Shown in pieces: positions 1 through 11,145 of a stretch of DNA of 64,000 nucleotides (position 1 is the stretch's first letter; each line of letters starts with the position of its first letter). Origin of the DNA: Pyxicephalus adspersus (Eukaryota; Chordata; Amphibia; Anura; Pyxicephalidae). The notes below the pieces were generated by a model. It saw only the letters and a program-made list of their open reading frames with translations. It was not told where the DNA came from and did not search any database. The DNA is taken from the NCBI RefSeq assembly GCF_032062135.1, contig NC_092859.1:35549351-35613350 (forward strand), given 5' to 3'. The position numbers were made by a program, and so were the translations under genes.

Positions 1-770
1 AGATTTATTAAGCGGAGTCTACTGCCTGCAGCCCTGTTTGCTCATTACTGATAATTTCCTGATCATTGATTCTTCAGCAATGACCTCAGTGACATCTTAA
101 GGTATCTGCTTGAATAAATTCTATTTTTTTTTTTTAATGAGGAGGCACGTTTAAAGTATATCAAAACCCAAGTAGCAAAAACGATATATTATACCCTGAG
201 TAGTAATACATCTTCTACTTACTTTTTTTATATTCAAGCTTGTATTTAATTGAAAAAAGAATGTTCCTAAAATTGTGCCTCTACCATTTTCTGTTCCATA
301 AGTGGTCCTATGAGGCCTTTGTACTGTTTTGCACTAAGATGTAATCCTTTGAATAAAGGATTTAGACTTTTAATAAAGATCCATGGTGTGCGGAGAGCAT
401 GTTCTCCCATTATTGCCTGTGTCTAGCCTTAACCCTTAGCCTGAGTCTGTGTCCAGATTTCTACCCTTTAGTGACATCTGGTCATGTGATATAACTTGTG
501 GAATGAACTTTAGTCCTTGGTCTTAAAATCACTATAGCTAAGTATGTGTGTAATCATTATGTGACCATTTCCATTCTATATCCCCACAAAGTACAAAGAC
601 TTGGTGCTGGAGTTTAGAGGACCCACCGATCCCTACATCCTGTAGTGAGGAACATTAAATTCACAAATCCATGAAATTTATCCACACCTTTACTTGACCA
701 AATAATGAAGGTTTATGTAAAGCCAGACTCGTAAATGGTTAGAACCGCTCTCCATTTGTCCTTATGACCA
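1..770. other. gene-free stretch, nothing recognised
   Basis: AT-rich single-copy-looking DNA. I see no coding frame with a recognisable protein, no clear terminal inverted repeats and no tandem array. A polyT run lies near 123-137. Confidence 0.5.
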
Positions 771-774
771 TTGT

Positions 775-1075
775 TTCTTTTATAAATATAATATCCAGTA
801 TTTATATAGCACTGACATATTACGCAGCGATTTACAAAGCTCATAGTCATGTCACTAGCAATCCAATGCTCTCAATGTAATGTCCCAACCATAGTAATAT
901 GTCTTTTCATATAGTCTTTGGTCAATTTTGGGGGAAAAGCCTAACTTTTTTTTGGAAAAGAAACCCACGCAAACATGAGGAGAACCTGCAAACTCCATGC
1001 AGATAGTGTCCTGGCCTAGATTTGAACCTGAGACCTAGTGCTGCAAAGGCCAGAGTGCTAACTTCTAAATCATAT
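775..1075 (-). repeat. tRNA-derived SINE, degenerate copy
   Basis: Read on the minus strand, the sequence has a tRNA-like head. The complement of 1015-1028 gives AGGTTCAAATCTAG, close to a pol III B box (GGTTCRANTCC), and an A-box-like GTTAGCAC-type segment lies upstream near 1057-1066. The body follows with the complement of the 'aaacccacgcaaacatgaggagaac' type of core (about 963-988), which is common in vertebrate SINEs. The far end, about 790-870, matches the usual tail of this frog repeat (tatagcactgacatattacg). A second copy in the same orientation lies at 36880-37085. The copy is mutated and probably inactive. Family assignment is from memory. Confidence 0.7.
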
Positions 1076-1089
1076 AGAAAAAGGTGAGG

Positions 1090-2600
1090 ATTCAAAAATG
1101 ATCCAAAATGAATAGGAGGTATATGACAGGACATGAAAAGAACCCTTCACAATGATACAACATTTTGGCTTTATATAGTTTTACTTCCAAATTTTTAACT
1201 GCCCTTGTAAATCACTGTCCAAATTTCTAGGTGAATTAGGCAGACTTAGGCACATGCAGTAAAAGAGAGATCTGTATATGTCCAAAATAGGGTTACTAGT
1301 TTTGGGAATGAACTTTACTCCAAAAGCTTTGGGTATTATACATTCAGTGATCCCATCCTCTTTTCATGTTTCTATTGCTGTTTTTTAGTTTTTTATGGGT
1401 CAGTCTCTTTTAGTTAGATGAATTATTGGATATAGGGAACCATTTTGTACTCTGCTGTTTGTATTTTGCTTTCCTAGAAAAATATAATGTTTGAATGCTA
1501 TTCTGGATGACGTACACTGTACATTCATACCCATTTTTGAACTGTAAAGACTAACATGCAAGAAGAGAAATGAGAGATAATTGAATAGTTTTAAAGTTCT
1601 AAAGTTCTAAACCAATAAAAGTTTTGTCTGACCTCATGTAGGAGTTAAAATGACCAAGATATTTTCTTAAAAACTCAAAAAAGGTTCTCTGCAGTAGACC
1701 AGCAGGTATAATTACCTATCCAGTGACCTGTGACCTTCCCCCTGTACTAGTGCCACAACCTCTATTAGACTTAATATTTGCCAGTTATGGAAGTGTCAAA
1801 GGCCTGTGTTTCCCACCGAATGCTGTGGTTCTATCATTGGACTCCTACGTCAGTGCTGAGTCCGGCAGTGATGTAGTAGTTGGGGGAAGGAACCCCAACA
1901 TTTAGTGGAAGACTCTGAAATGTCTGATTGAAGGTGTAACTGGAATAAAGAAAGAAGACATGGGCCACCAGAAATATAACAAAAAAATAATACTACATAA
2001 ACTAACCCCTGACTAGTTTTCTTCAACACTTTCAAAGTGGTTTGCAAAAAATGTAACTCATAAATTAAAGTCGACCTTTTGCTATTTCACAGAGCATGAA
2101 TATGCAATCTTATATTCGTGATGATCATTTAACTATTCCACACAACTGCGGGATCTATAATTCAACTACGTTATTAAGTCCATTAAAAATAAAACACATT
2201 AAGATGAAACAATTCATCTTGTGTAATTGCAGCTCCATCGTCGTCACTTTGCTAATTAGTGGGTATCAAGCGGTGAAAGCAAATAAACCCTGAACTCCTA
2301 AAATGTGTAATTGACTTGCTGGACATGTTGTTGAAATGATTTCTGAGAAATTCTTGCTAATAGTTCTCTGTACCTTGCAATTCCTCCGACATCTAACTTG
2401 GAAGCTGAAAAAAGCTATACCTGAACTGGCTATGCATTAAAGACAGAGTCCCTGAATACAATATTATAATCTGGAAAATTGGCAAGATTAAGTGCAAAAG
2501 ATAGAGAAAAATATACCACACAATTATAACATATATAATAACACAAAAATATCACACACATCAAAGGACAAAAGCTGCCCTAATTTTTTTAAGCAGCACT
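1090..2600. other. gene-free stretch, nothing recognised
   Basis: Several frames of 60-65 codons are open here on both strands, but none has a recognisable domain and they overlap one another. No repeat boundaries were seen. Confidence 0.45.
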
Positions 2601-2639
2601 TGTTTGCCTATGTGGCTAGCAGGCAGATCTACTGTGTTC

Positions 2640-3240
2640 TCATTATATTACGGGTATATTGTTACCCCTAGGGTAAGCTGGGGTTCGGTAAGCCCATTCT
2701 GCTAGGGGTATAGCAGTTGTTTCATCTGCCAGCCCAACCAGGTTAACAAGAGCTCACTGGGTGACTGTTAGGAGAGCATCTGCCTGACGACTCTGTGCTG
2801 TGTGCAATCGCAATATAAAACAGTGTTTGTTCTGTCTGGAGATGTAATTTGCAGCAGACAGGAGAACTAAGATACTAGCAGCCCCTGCTTCCCTTTAGCT
2901 GTGCAGCCTGATGGATTTATGGCATCCCCAGCATCCATGGTTAGGCTGTGCACAGCTGAAGGGGATTCTAGGGGGCTGATCAGCTTGTGATTCAGTCCTG
3001 CACTGCTATTGGCTGCTGGGACTTTAAAGCCTCTCTGCTCCCAGTCATCAGTGCCTGTTGTAGCGTTTAGCTGGGCTTAGTTGTGCTGGAGAATCAGCAG
3101 GGGATTAGCCTTTCTCAGCCTTGGGGGGTACATCAAGCCCCCATTCTGCTATTGGGACAGGCTATTTGAAAATTTGTGAGGATTGATTGCTACTAGGATT
3201 TATTTCTGTATAGTTTATCTATTTCAGCTCATTTTACATA
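2640..3240 (+). other. probable 5' leader region of the Tx1-like LINE
   Basis: This is the more GC-rich DNA directly upstream of the ORF1 remnant. It contains an imperfect foldback with arms near 2891-2917 and 2934-2962 (AGCTGTGCAGCCT against AGGCTGTGCACAGCT), and an inverted pair of 'acccctag/ctaggggt' around 2665-2710. Its position suggests the 5' UTR of the element. I cannot see the true 5' end or a target-site duplication, so it could also be an unrelated older repeat. Confidence 0.35.
3005..3060 (+). promoter_or_regulatory. promoter-like segment (CCAAT + TATA-like)
   Basis: An inverted CCAAT box (gctattggct, 3005-3014) is followed by gggactttaaagcc, a TATA-like ACTTTAAA, and then a pyrimidine-rich stretch. 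This spacing resembles a pol II core promoter and similar sequences occur in frog retroelements. It lies about 200 bp upstream of the LINE ORF1 remnant. Weak evidence by motif only. Confidence 0.25.
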
Positions 3241-4491
3241 GTGGACGAAGACCTTGTGAGGAGAGGAGAGAGGAGAGGCCTTATTATCTCATATGCAAGT
3301 GATAAGGATGGGAAAGTTCGCCAGTCCTTCAGAATTCCGGTAACAAAGAATGAAAGAAGAGCGTTCTCCTTGCAAAAACCTGTGGACCAATACCTAGTGG
3401 AAAAACTCAAAGTAAACAAAAAGGATATCCACTGCCTGCAGAAACAAAGGTCAGGTCATTTTATTCTGTCACTTATTGGAATGGGTGTTTGTAATAATCT
3501 GCACGATTATCTGAAAAAAACAGCTAGGAAAATGAGGACTTTGATGGCTGGGAATTTGTACTTCTGTACTCACAGGAAAAAGTGTTATTAACAACCCACT
3601 TTTATAATCTGTTTGTAAAAGAAGCTGTAAAAGAACCTTCCTCCATAATTACTGTTCCTCTGTATCTGAGCCCAAGAAAGTTTACAATGTCTGTGATATA
3701 TGGAATGGCAAAATTCAGTATAGAGTCAAGTTCATGTCTGACCCCGGGGGGATTGGAGGCCTGAAACACCCTCCTTCCTCCTTTGCCTTGGGGTGGGATC
3801 GAGGTTCCCTGTTTTATCCTGGGATGCCAGTTTTTTGTAGAAAGTGTGGGTGGTATTCACATACAGAAAGATTATGCACCTCAGAATTTTCTCTCTGCAA
3901 AAGATGCAACAAAACTGGTCATGTAACTAAAAACTGTCCTATGAAACCGGTGTGTAACCTGTGCGGAAGTTCTGCTCATCTGTTTAAGGGGTCATGGGCC
4001 GATGTCGCCTCCACTGCACTAGCGGTCAAAGATCTGCGGTCAGGGGGTGTGGGTACAGTCGCTGCTCATATGGCGGAGGTAGCTGCACACCTTCAGGGTG
4101 ACCCAATGTCTGAAGCCCCTGCAGCACCATCTCAGTGGAAGCTGGTAGATGAGGTGGAAGTAATGGAAGCCTCACCAAGCAGTCCTGAAGTTGTTCCAGA
4201 TGGGTGAGCCAGACCAGTGGTGGAGTCTGCAGGGACTGACCCCCCTGATACCTGGACAAAGAAGGACCAGGCTTAAGTCTCGGTCCAGTTTGGACGAGGA
4301 AGTTGTAGTTGGCGTATCTGCACAGGTTGGATGACCAGGAACCTTATTCAGGTCTCATTGAGGAGTTGTCCTTACTGAATCAACAGGTTCCACCATCTGT
4401 GGCAATTCCATTTTTGACCAGCTCAGATGAGGAACCGTTCAGTCCAGCACCCAGTGTCTGTATAGAGTCCTACGACTCTGAAAATGTTTAA
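3241..4491 (+). pseudogene. Tx1-like LINE ORF1 (CCHC zinc-knuckle protein), frameshifted
   Basis: Degenerate gag-like ORF1 of a non-LTR retrotransposon of the Tx1/L1 group. The reading moves through frame 1 (3241-3591), frame 3 (3582-3764), frame 2 (3734-4207) and back to frame 1 (4309-4491), so at least three frameshifts have occurred. The diagnostic part is a block of three zinc knuckles: CRKCGWYSHTERLC and CKRCNKTGHVTKNC are intact CX2CX4HX4C motifs, and the third (CNLCGSSAHLFKGS) has lost its final cysteine. The segment before them (HPPSSFALGWDRGSLFYPG) and the WADVA motif after them match the usual layout of frog Tx1-type ORF1 proteins, which bind element RNA. The host gene ZCCHC3 is a relative, but the overlapping ORF2 start argues for the element. 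The initiating codon cannot be placed. Confidence 0.75.
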
Positions 4492-4955
4492 AATTTGTTC
4501 CCTGAATGTTAGGGGTCTGGAAAGCTCAGTATGGAGGGCAGCAATATTTAGCTATTTAAGTTGCATTAACTGTGAATTTTTTGTTTTCAGGAGTGCAAAA
4601 TAGACCACCACCCAAATTATGAACACCTCAGACCATCCTGGACTCACAGCCCTTCAGTATGGTCAGGGGACAATGGAAATTCAGCTACAGCTATTGATAT
4701 CCTTGGAAAGGAGAACAAGGTCAACTTTTCATCATTTATTGAGATAGTACCTGGGAGAGCTTTGAGGGCCATGGTGACATTTAGGGGGAAGGAACTCAGG
4801 GTGTTTATTATCTACTTATATTAGAAACTTTTAGACATCTTCCAATTGAATCCAATGTAAAAAAGGTTATTTTTGGGTGAAAAAATGTATAAATAGAACC
4901 TTTAGTTTTGCTACTGACGTTTTGTCCTGGATGCTGAATGATGGGAAAGCATAGT
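4484..4955 (+). pseudogene. Tx1-like LINE ORF2, N-terminal endonuclease fragment
   Basis: ORF2 starts with ATG at 4484, overlapping the last codons of ORF1 by 8 nt. The first residues (MFKICSLNVRGLESSVWRAA) match the start of an APE-type endonuclease, where the N of NVRG is an active-site residue. A 1-nt frameshift near 4590 moves the frame; after it come QECKIDHHPNY (Q-E-C, with the catalytic glutamate), the W..SPSVWSG segment and the VPGRAL..MVTF segment. In-frame stops follow from about 4823, and the LFLG segment near 4870 corresponds to the GGDFN region. No reverse-transcriptase domain follows, so the copy ends inside the endonuclease. That is a 3' truncation, the opposite of the usual 5' truncation of LINEs. 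Confidence 0.75.
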
Positions 4956-4959
4956 TGAC

Positions 4960-5615
4960 ATTTTTTTTTTCATAAAGTACTATTTAATTCTTTATGGCTT
5001 CTTTGTCATCCCTCTTACAGCCTCAGTCTATTACTGTCACTTGAACATCATCTTCATACTATTTATTAGGGTGGCTTTTTTAGTGGTTTATATAGTAGAC
5101 TACACCTGCACAATACGTGTTGTAGTCTCCATTATACATGTTTGACAGTGCAGGAGTGCAATTAGGACACATGGAATAAACTGGGGATTTATTAGGGCAA
5201 AATTTGTGGTCAATTGTGTTGTCCCCAGGTAAGATTTTCTTTAGTTCGGTTTTATGTTCATTTAGCCGAACTGAGGCAAAAATTCAGATTCTAAATATTA
5301 AATCTAAACCAACATGCACCAGTTTGGTTTGCAAGGTAAAGAGCAACTGCAAACCCATTAACAAGTAGGTAATGAGTTGCCAAGCCAGGTATTTGGAGGA
5401 AGAAACAAAAAAACGGTTCTTTATGGCAACAAAACTGTTTGTAAAGGTCAGTTATATTTGACGTTTAACAACTATACAGAACTTTCTTCTCCTTATAGAT
5501 ACACCTTAAGCTTCAGAATTATATGGGATAACCCCCGCCCCCTCTCCTCGGAAGCATTAGTACTATTTTTTGAATAATATCTTTCCCTCCCTACTAAATT
5601 CTCAAAGTAAGTAAT
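4960..5615. other. gene-free stretch, nothing recognised
   Basis: AT-rich DNA. The 66-codon frame at 5377-5577 has no recognisable domain. The phrase 'tagatacaccttaa' at about 5496-5510 recurs at about 5756-5768 inside the neighbouring hairpin, so part of this stretch may belong to the same old repeat. Confidence 0.4.
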
Positions 5616-5619
5616 TTTT

Positions 5620-5796
5620 TATCACTCTAGTAATGTAGTTTAAGGTGTTTCTAAAGGAAAAAAAAATAGGTAAAGATCTATATTCAAGGAATATGATCTG
5701 ATTATCATATATGATTTGTTGAATTTCAATCCTACCTATTTTTTCTTCTTCTTTTAGATACACCTTAATTATTTTACTTATCACTCTAGTAATGTA
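5620..5796. repeat. hairpin flanked by 18-bp direct repeats
   Basis: The 18-mer TATCACTCTAGTAATGTA occurs at 5620-5637 and again, identically, at 5779-5796. The 141 bp between them fold back on themselves: tttaaggtgtttctaaa (from about 5639) against tttagatacaccttaa (to about 5769), then aataggta against tacctatt. Either this is a foldback insertion with an unusually long target duplication, or a duplication made by slippage or recombination. The element family is unknown to me. Confidence 0.6.
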
Positions 5797-5799
5797 CTT

Positions 5800-6338
5800 T
5801 TATTCCCTGAATATAGGTCCTCACAGATACTTTTTCCTTATCCATAAACCCTAGGTTCTAAGACGATCTAGGATCACTTTGTCCTCAGAGTATTCTCTAA
5901 CCACCTCCACCCTAGAATTAGCAGTCTCCTTTTTCTTCATTATTTTCCCTGTGAAACACTGCTCAAATAAGTGTTCATAAGTCTATAATACTCTACATAA
6001 TAGACCCAAACCCTGACTAATTTGGTATATTCTTATATCTATTTCTAGTTATACCAGGTATCTCAACTACCTTTAATTAACTTAAGCCCTCTCATCTTAC
6101 CAATCAACTTCACCACCACCAGTACAATCACCAGCCATGATCTACTACCAAGTAAGTCTAAACACTTTATTCATTCACTTATCCTACTGAAAACCTTTAT
6201 GTGTCCATATAAGATTAGACATATGGAGGTTTCATCCTATCATAACCTTTAAATGTCTATATAGGATTTCTCATTAACAATTTAGGCATATCACTGATGA
6301 ATTCACATAATATCATATATCTAATTACATTTATATAC
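5800..6338. other. gene-free stretch, nothing recognised
   Basis: AT-rich, with no long open frame and no repeat structure beyond local AT runs. Confidence 0.4.
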
Positions 6339-6339
6339 T

Positions 6340-6537
6340 CAGGGGTGCCCACACTTTTTTTGGCTTGCAAGCTACTTTTAAAATGACCAAGTCAAAATGA
6401 TCTACCAACAATAAAAACTTGGACTTAATAACTCCTGTGCACGGTAGAGTTTATTTTGAAAGACAGGGCTCTGCGATCTACTTGTGTTGCCTTTGCAATC
6501 TACCGGTAGATCTCAATCCGCCTGTTGGGTACCCCTG
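6340..6537. mobile_element. hAT-like MITE, 198 bp
   Basis: The element begins CAGGGGTGCCCACAC and ends TGTTGGGTACCCCTG, giving inverted ends of about 12-15 bp with one or two mismatches (CAGGGGTGCCCA / CAGGGGTACCCA). CAGGGGT-type ends are typical of hAT/Charlie non-autonomous elements, which make 8-bp target duplications. The 8-bp flanks here (tatatact / tactagat) do not match, so the duplication has decayed or never formed. There is no coding capacity. Confidence 0.7.
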
Positions 6538-6539
6538 TA

Positions 6540-7508
6540 CTAGATTATACCATTTGTATATATGCCTAATCAAAAGTATTTAATTTCAACTGGTACTATT
6601 ATCTATTGAAATGTTGTCTGTAAATTATTTCATACTGTATAATATTGCTTTCTGTATTTTAATAACCAGTATAAGTTTATGAAGTCCCCTGAAGAAGCCA
6701 AAATGGCAAAAACGTGTTGGTAATACAAAGAATTTATATGTGGTTATTGATCTTATGTACATTCTGAGTTAGGATTGTATGCACTTTACTTTTGCTATTA
6801 GTTGAGTCCTGTATAGTTGTTAAATGTCAAAAATAACTGACCTTTTTAAACATATTTGTTGCCATAAAGAGATATTCTTTTTGTTTCTTCCTCCGTATAC
6901 TTACTACTATAAACATTAGTTACAAGCCATTGGGATAACCAACGGATAATTCTTAGTGTTGCATAGCTTGCAAACTGGCTTACAATCTTATGTTTTTATT
7001 AGGTGCGTGTACTATGAGCTGTTGTTAATGTTCAGAGTGGGCAGTGGCTGTCCATGCTGTCCAATGAGCTGATAAAACTTGCTCACTTGTTTGGTTTTAA
7101 TAGGAGTGAATGTTAGATGTTTAGGCCAAAATCTCCACAGAAATAGTAATTGTGTTCCTATATAAAGAGCTTACAGGGGATGTTGGACCAACAGCAAAAT
7201 TTTGGGGTGGGGCCATGGGCAAGTGAGCATGTCTATAAAGGTCCTTCAGTTTTCACTTTCTCAATCCCTGGTAGTGGCACATCAGACATTGTGGTGTTTA
7301 GCACTGCTCTCTCTTACACAGCCTTTTGACCTTCTGTCTGATCACCACTGCTTTGTGTCTCCAGTGTGAAGGGTTCAGCACCTGACAACACTAGAGTAGG
7401 GTTGTCGCTGATCTTGTGGACATCTCAAAATCTGCACCTCTCTGGTCCATGTGGAGGTCTTGGATTGGCTTCACGTGTATGAATGCAACAATTATCTACA
7501 GTACAAAT
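6540..7508. other. gene-free stretch
   Basis: No coding sequence recognised. The segment 6686-6722 (cccctgaagaagcc...ggcaaaaacgtgttgg) resembles a short motif scattered in many frog repeats, but I see no element boundaries around it. Confidence 0.35.
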
Positions 7509-7510
7509 TA

Positions 7511-7910
7511 CATTTTGTTGCTAAAGTTTGTGAACACCTGAGCATATCATCTACCTATATGGCTAAAGGTATGCAGACACCTGGGTTTAGGTGTTTCCAG
7601 TAAAAGGTAATAGTAATGCAGCAACAAAGATTTTAAACAGCTGGGCACTTCCAACTTTGTGCCAACAAATGGGAGAAGCATTTTTTTGGTCCAGCAAGAC
7701 TTTTCCCCTGTGCACAAAGCCAGTTTCATAATGACAAGGTTTAATGAGTTTGGTGTGGAGGGACCTGAGTGGTCTGAACAGAGCCCTAACCTCAACCATA
7801 CTGAACATCTTTGTGATATAATGCCGGCTGCTGGCCATTTCTTCTCATCCTCTGTCTGACCTCAGAAATGCTCTTTTCACTGAAGGGGCAGTTTTTACCA
7901 TTGAGGAGAT
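7511..7910 (+). pseudogene. Tc1-like transposon relic with transposase fragment
   Basis: The left end after a TA (7509-7510) reads cattttgttgctaaagtttg and continues into aacacctgagcatatcat, the usual inner part of a vertebrate Tc1 end. A second end-like copy follows (tatatggctaaaggtatgcag, from about 7556). The middle of the gene is deleted, and a 66-codon frame at 7659-7859 keeps the C-terminal DDE region: residues 38-51 read WSEQSPNLNHTEHL, against the family pattern WPAQSPDLNPIEHL. The catalytic aspartate is changed to asparagine (residue 44) and the W of HLWD is a cysteine. The following part (ctgacctcagaaatgctcttttc, to about 7885) also matches the family. No right inverted repeat was found. 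It is a dead copy of a cut-and-paste transposase. Confidence 0.75.
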
Positions 7911-7914
7911 TCAC

Positions 7915-9255
7915 ATTACTTCCTGTACCTCTAAACCTGAAGATCAAAGCACCAATAGCAAATAGATAATACTAGAAACCTTTAACCCTTACCCTGAATA
8001 CACAGTGCCCTATTTTCTCACTGTAATATAATCTCTCTAATTGTCCATAAAACCCTTGACATGAAAGGTCTCTCACTGCCAAAAAATGCTGGAGGATCTT
8101 CCCAACACCAAGATACATCACTATATCCTAACAGATGCTCTAATATTATCCAGCTCTGTCCAAAACCCTAAAAGTCTGATGGCATTCTTGGAATATAAAT
8201 CTTATTGTCTTTAATAACATAAAAGTAAATGTTGCATATCCATAAACTGTTGTTCCTTGTAATCAAACAGGTACACCAATACACCATCTCTGTATAAAGT
8301 ATAAAATAGTATAAATTGTCTATATTTGTGCTATTGGATTGTCACTGAAATACCAGTTGTCACTTGAATTACCATTCACAGACATGACTTGCACTTCTAA
8401 GAGGACCTGCTTTCAAAAAGAAACAAAGCTTGCAACCTATTATCTGCTCCAGTGAAGTCTCCAATGCTGCTTAATCTCTGTTGAGTACTAGCGATTCCAG
8501 CAGCTCCGAGTCGCTCTTTTCTCCTGGCTGATATTCCCCAGACACATCTGAAATTTAATTTATTTTTGTTCCAAACCTTCAGTTTGCTTAACATGGTGTG
8601 GACTTGAAAATCATGAAAGGAATAAGAGAGAGCTGTGGACATGTGGAAGAGATATGGACTTCTGTTGATGACTTTTTAACTCCAAATCACAAATTTATTA
8701 CCCTGTAATAGAGATTCAATAGACATTGACCAAAGGCACTAGATATGAATAAGGTTCAAGCTGTGAGCTCTGATAGCTGAAACGTAGGAGTCCTCCTTGT
8801 GTCTTCCTGGTCCGCACATACCGATGTTCATTGATGACTGAAGGAATTCTGACTTTTCATTGGTAACATGCCACTGGAAAGAAAAGTTCTAACTTTTCTC
8901 CATACTACCTAAAACTAGGAAAAAGAACCAGGAGAAAAGGATATGTCTATATTTTTTGCCAGTATAACTAGTATTTTTTTGAGAAATTTTGAAATGTGCA
9001 TGAATTGCAGAAATATATTTCATATGCTATCGACAAGTGACACTGTGATTAGGGAGCCACAGTGACGGCTAATACGGGTAACAGCAAGTACCCTTTGGCA
9101 CCTCCCTATAGGTGGATTTTTTTAAAGTTTAAAAAAATTATTAGTTTTGCTTTAGGATGGTATCTGTGATTCTTTTGGTTGTTGATTGCAGTAAGTTCAT
9201 ACAGAAAGGGAGATATATCATGTACCTCAATAGTTTTGCAAAGTGTTAGCAACAT
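7915..9255. other. gene-free stretch, nothing recognised
   Basis: Frames of 80-86 codons on the minus strand (8397-8642 and 9106-9366) have no recognisable domain; the second runs into the adjacent MITE. Nothing else was seen. Confidence 0.4.
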
Positions 9256-9258
9256 GTC

Positions 9259-9596
9259 TAAAGCTGCGTACATACTTGCAATTTTTGTCGTTGGAAAGGA
9301 TCTTTCACGATCCTTTCCAACGACAAGGGACTGCACGATGCATGAACGGTGCTGTACATACAGCACCGTTCATGCTCTATGGTGAGGGGAGGGGGAGAGC
9401 GACGGAGCGGCACCCTGCTGCGCGCTCTCCCCCTTCCCTTTCATTAGGATCGGTCGTCGTCCGTCGTCCGTGGATCCGGCAGGTCGGTCGTCCGGACGAT
9501 GGACGACACCGACTGTACACACGGCAGATTTTCACCCGATATTTGGCCGATGCCGATTATCGGGCGATAAAAATCTGCCGTGTGTACGTAGCTTAA
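9259..9596 (+). mobile_element. 'B' family structured MITE, copy 1
   Basis: The ends are TAAAGCTGCGTACATAC on the left and, complemented on the right, TTAAGCTACGTACACACGGC. The interior holds two exact hairpins: GTCGTTGGAAAGGAT (9287-9301) against its complement at 9310-9324 with an 8-nt loop, and CATGAACGGTGCTGTA (9341-9356) against its complement at 9359-9374 with a 2-nt loop. The second half is CpG-rich with repeated gtcgtccgtcgtccg. There is no coding capacity. Related copies lie at 14798-15120 (minus) and 31022-31282 (plus). The superfamily is not certain: flanking TAA/TTAA is compatible with several. Confidence 0.75.
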
Positions 9597-9599
9597 CAC

Positions 9600-10818
9600 T
9601 ATGAGAAATATTTTTGAATAAAGTTAATAGTATAACTTTTTTGTTACAAAGCATAAATGAATTAATCAGCTAGCGTGCGAACACCAGGAAAGAATGCGCT
9701 CACCCCGCTCACCTTACATTCTAAGCACAAATGCAAATATAAGGTTGATTAATGAAAGCATATAATTAGTGTCCTATTGCAGCAATGAACTGCAATGAGA
9801 GTTGTTCATTCTGTGACACAGTGTCATGAGCTGGTACTTTTGAAAGACAGTGGAAAAGGGATATGCAGAAAATGGAAATATCATTAACCAGAGATGTGGT
9901 CCTTAGCCTTTATGGACTAAATATCCATATACCTGTTGAATAAACTATAAAATTCCCTCTCGCCCTGTGCACGTCACCTTTTCATTTATTGCTGATCTCC
10001 TTTGGCTTTATTCTAGCCCCCTTCTTTGAAGCCTTCCTCTGATTACTGACAATACTTAGGAATTGAATGGTGAATTTGGCAACATGAGGATAGCAATTGG
10101 CCAGGTTAGAGCTAACAGCTAGACAAAAAGTGATATTTCACAAAGATTAAACATTTACTTGGTAAGTGACAAATGCATTTGCAAATCCCACTATTATCTT
10201 GTCCTAGCAGAATCTTTTACTACAGGGTGTCTGCAAAAGTCTACAAGGATGAATACTAGACCAATAAGCCTGTGCATAGATAGAGATCTGCAATGTCCAG
10301 TCTGCATTACACTATACGGATCTGGAAGGTCACAAATACAAAGCACACCAACATTTAAAATAGAATAGGCATATATTTCAAGATATTTTTACACGTCTTT
10401 TTAGCACTTCTTGACAACCTTAAATATTGGGAAGGCCATAGTTTTCCAGTATGCACCTGAAGAGCTTAGTTCTCAAGTCACAAAATCTTTAAAAACAAAG
10501 CTGAAAAACCTAATGTAAATGTTATGCCTATTAAAGCATATAAATGCCTAAGCATTTTTATTATAATTCATAAAACTAATAATAAATAGATATGAACACA
10601 TATATCAAAATAAAGGGATGTAAAAAACTGTGCAAGAAGGCATTTGATGGGTATTTACATGTTTTATTGTGTTATTTTTTAAACTCCCTTAGGAGTTATA
10701 TACATTCAGCCATCATTTCCAGTGTTTCTTTCATTTTGAAAAAGCCTCCTAAGCTTCCATCTGGCCCTAAGTCGTTTTTCTAATGTACACACACACTTTT
10801 TTCTTTGTATACCAATAC
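9600..10818. other. gene-free stretch, nothing recognised
   Basis: AT-rich. Short frames near 10159-10368 and 10592-10783 have no recognisable product. Confidence 0.4.
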
Positions 10819-11145
10819 TACCGTGTTTCCCCAATGTTAAGGCATCCCCATCAAATAAGCCAACCCCCCCTCCCCCCACGATTTTTTCTCAAAACATTTA
10901 AATAAGCCACCCCCCGCAAATAAGACACCCACCCATACCTGCGCCTGCCCGAATCTCCCATTCGGGTGGTACGGTGGGTAACTGTGTGCCTCTGTGTGAC
11001 TCCTATGTGCTGGCTGCAGTGTGAAACTGAAAGTGACTTCAAAGGCCCGCACACGCGCCCGCAACTCTGCGCCAGTAAGGCCAAGCAAGCTGCTGATCCC
11101 TGCCCTAACGGAGTCTGTTACCCGGCCGTAGAAGCCAAAAAAAAG

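Noticed and set aside
6686..6722. Motif 'cctgaagaagcc..aaaacgtgttgg' as a LINE 3' end
   Set aside because: Too short, with no poly-A or microsatellite tail and no upstream coding remnant.
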